This document shows positions 62,470 to 64,000 of a DNA stretch of 64,000 nt, in pieces. Origin of the DNA: Thalassomonas actiniarum (GTDB lineage: Bacteria > Pseudomonadota > Gammaproteobacteria > Enterobacterales > Alteromonadaceae); the NCBI RefSeq assembly GCF_000948975.2, contig NZ_CP059735.1, positions 2,356,001 to 2,420,000 of the forward strand. Reading direction: 5' to 3'. How positions within the stretch are numbered: the stretch's first letter is position 1; the number at the start of each line of letters is the position of its first letter. The position numbers and the translations under genes were made by a program. The notes beneath the pieces are model-generated. The model saw only the letters and a list, made by a program, of their open reading frames with translations, searched no databases and was not told the DNA's origin.

Positions 62470-62525
62470 TTAATGATAAGTTTTGGATGTCCAAGGCGTG
62501 CTTCACGCGCGGCATCAGCTGGACG
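62470..62525 (+). repeat. possible degraded attC site
   Basis: GTCCAAGGCGTGC and GCGCGGCATCAGCTGGAC form an imperfect stem around TTCAC, as in the inner part of attC sites, but neither outer core (GTTRRRY or its inverse) is intact. It sits between the zinc-ribbon gene and the allantoinase-like gene, where a cassette junction is expected. Confidence 0.35.
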
Positions 62526-62577
62526 TTTGAATTTCTATTCAGACTTAACCTCATTTAAATATACAAGGCTCATATAG

Positions 62578-63480
62578 ATGCAACACAATTACCCCAGAGA
62601 TCTTATTGGATATGGCGCAACGCCTCCAAACCCACAATGGCCTGAAGGCGCCAAAGTTGCCGTTCAGTTTGTTTTAAATTACGAAGAAGGAGGGGAAAAT
62701 TGCGTACTTCATGGTGATGATCATTCTGAGATTTTTCTTTCCGAAATTATTGGCGCTCAGCCTTATAATGATCGTCATATGTCGATGGAGTCTATGTATG
62801 AATATGGCAGTCGAGCAGGATTCTGGCGCTTACATCGACTGTTTGAGCGTTACCAAATTCCGGTGACGGTTTTTGGCGTCACCATGGCAATGCAGCGCAA
62901 CCCCGATGCTGTGGCTGCCATGCTGGAGTCAAACTGGGAAATCGCCAGTCATGCGCATCGTTGGATTCACTTTCAAGACATGAGTGAAGACCAGGAGCGC
63001 GAACTGATAAATACCTCTATTAACCTGCATCAAGAGTTAACGGGGGCCAAGCCGGCAGGTTGGTACACGGGCAGAACAAGCCCCAATACCTTAAAGCTGA
63101 TTGCAGAGCGGGATGATATTCTCTATTGTGCAGACTCTTACGCCGATGATTTACCTTATTGGGACAGGTTCTATTCCAAACCTCTTTTAATGGTGCCCTA
63201 TACGTTAGACACCAACGACATGCGTTTTGCTACCCCTCAAGGCTTCAATAGCGGTGAGCAATTTTACCAGTATCTCAAAGATGCTTTCGATGTATTGTAC
63301 GGCGAGGGCGAGGTGGCGCCTAAAATGTTATCAATAGGGTTACACTGTCGTCTCATTGGCCGGCCCGCCCGTATGGCGGCACTGCAGCGGTTTATGGAAT
63401 ACGTGTTGAGCCATGAAAAGGTTTGGCTGACAACCAGGGAAGATATTGCCAAGCACTGGATAAAGCATTTTCCTGCTTAA
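62578..63480 (+). CDS. puuE: PuuE-type allantoinase / polysaccharide deacetylase-family protein
   Basis: The 300-residue protein is of the NodB-like (CE4) fold used by cofactor-free allantoinases: YPRDLIGYGATPPNPQWPEGAKVAVQFVLNYEEGGENC at the start is diagnostic of PuuE, followed by YGSRAGFWRLHRLFE, EIASHAHRWIHF (metal site in the NodB motif) and LHCRLIGRPARM. In active enzymes it opens allantoin to allantoate. It is flanked on the right by an attC, so it appears to be a cassette gene; no other purine-degradation gene is in the window. Confidence 0.85.
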   Translation: MQHNYPRDLIGYGATPPNPQWPEGAKVAVQFVLNYEEGGENCVLHGDDHSEIFLSEIIGAQPYNDRHMSMESMYEYGSRAGFWRLHRLFERYQIPVTVFGVTMAMQRNPDAVAAMLESNWEIASHAHRWIHFQDMSEDQERELINTSINLHQELTGAKPAGWYTGRTSPNTLKLIAERDDILYCADSYADDLPYWDRFYSKPLLMVPYTLDTNDMRFATPQGFNSGEQFYQYLKDAFDVLYGEGEVAPKMLSIGLHCRLIGRPARMAALQRFMEYVLSHEKVWLTTREDIAKHWIKHFPA

Positions 63481-63486
63481 CTAATG

Positions 63487-63591
63487 GCTTAACGAGCCAG
63501 TACTGGCTGTGCCGGACAGCCATTAACGGGCAGTAGCTCAACATTGGGCTCGGTTCAACCTGGATGTCCGGGCCTGTTAGCGGCGTTATAC
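63487..63591 (+). repeat. attC site
   Basis: GCTTAAC (63487-63493, a perfect RYYYAAC) and GTTATAC (63585-63591) flank long inverted arms (CTGTGCCGGACAGCCA with TGGATGTCCGGGCCTG). About 105 bp. Confidence 0.88.
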
Positions 63592-63635
63592 CATAGAGTT
63601 GAACATAAAATTCACTAACAAGATTGGAGGATAAC

Positions 63636-64000
63636 GTGACACATTATATCGACGGCTTCGTTCTTCCGGTGCCACGCGACCAGCTACAGACGTATAGAGA
63701 AGTTGCTGAAAAGGTTGCAAAGATTTGGAAGGAACATGGCGCACTTGATTACTCAGAATATGTCGGTGACGATGCAAATTTGGAGGGCACCCGATCTTTC
63801 TCTGAGGCTGCCGACGCAAAAGAGGATGAAGTGGTCATCTTTGGCTGGGTGGCATTCGAATCTCGCGAGGCGCGTGATCTTGTAAATAAAAGAGTCGCAG
63901 CCGACCCCAGGATGACGGATTTGATCAGTCCGTTAATGAATACATCAAGGCCAATCTTTGATGCTGAACGTATGGTGTATGGCGGGTTTCGGCCGCTGGT
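63636..64000 (+). CDS. DUF1428-family protein (3' truncated)
   Basis: GTG 63636 with TTGGAGG 6 bp before it. The 121 codons seen read VTHYIDGFVLPVPRDQLQTY, then WKEHGALDYSEYVGDD and, later, VVIFGWVAFESREARD and MVYGGFRPLV, the conserved pattern of DUF1428, a small ferredoxin-like dimeric-barrel protein related to dabB/antibiotic-monooxygenase folds. Function unknown. The stop codon lies beyond the window. It starts a cassette right after the attC at 63487. Confidence 0.85.
   Translation, partial: MTHYIDGFVLPVPRDQLQTYREVAEKVAKIWKEHGALDYSEYVGDDANLEGTRSFSEAADAKEDEVVIFGWVAFESREARDLVNKRVAADPRMTDLISPLMNTSRPIFDAERMVYGGFRPL

Overview
The window looks like chromosomal DNA from a marine gammaproteobacterium of the Alteromonadales, perhaps Colwelliaceae or Thalassomonas-like. 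This is inferred from gene content (RstAB-like pair, bkd operon, lone astE-like gene, attC-flanked cassettes, moderate GC) and was not tested by any search. No rRNA or tRNA gene was recognised.

1-17.5 kb, plus strand: one long, tightly packed gene cluster. It opens inside hypF and continues with hypC, a sugar-phosphate isomerase (SIS) gene, hypD and hypE, the genes that build and load the Fe(CN)2CO group of [NiFe] hydrogenases. Next come an FmdE-like protein, a secreted single-haem c protein, a phosphoribosyltransferase-like protein, a VanX-like protein lacking its catalytic Glu, a multicopper oxidase lipoprotein, a ricin-type lectin, a YCF48/BNR propeller protein, an ATP-grasp protein, two family-2 glycosyltransferases and an FCP1-type phosphatase. 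The last gene is a [NiFe]-hydrogenase large-subunit homologue in which the first of the four metal-binding cysteines is Ser. No small subunit, HypA, HypB or maturation protease lies in the window. I know of no described system with this composition; it is my first candidate for an undescribed system.

17.5-27.5 kb: a minus-strand two-component operon whose kinase and regulator genes flank a gene for a secreted, extremely acidic pentapeptide-repeat protein. Divergent from it is a plus-strand operon: a transglutaminase-7TM-ATP-grasp fusion, a TPR protein and an outer-membrane beta-barrel. I infer one envelope system, with the acidic protein or a poly-acidic product as the cargo; this is the second candidate.

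27.5-46.5 kb: mostly ordinary chromosome. It holds an Hsp20 gene with a perfect FNR-type box, an ArsR/SRPBCC set, an astE-like gene, an AraC regulator, a dihaem peroxidase, a small GG-leader (RiPP-like) peptide gene, a ParDE module, the bkdA1-bkdA2-bkdB operon, a LysR/DoxX pair, a Fur-box-preceded RHH and YncE-like pair, and a Crp/Fnr regulator.

46.5-54.4 kb: AT-rich accessory DNA with membrane proteins, a UbiA-like prenyltransferase, a Sel1-like protein, a secreted Ca-binding-type protein, transposase debris, and an HTH / double-GG peptide / membrane-protein trio.

54.4-64 kb: an array of integron gene cassettes separated by recognisable attC sites, with no integrase in view (CALIN-like). 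Cassette genes include FRG-domain and SLATT-like proteins (possible defence functions), coiled-coil membrane proteins, lipoproteins, a PuuE-type allantoinase/deacetylase and a DUF1428 protein cut off by the window end.
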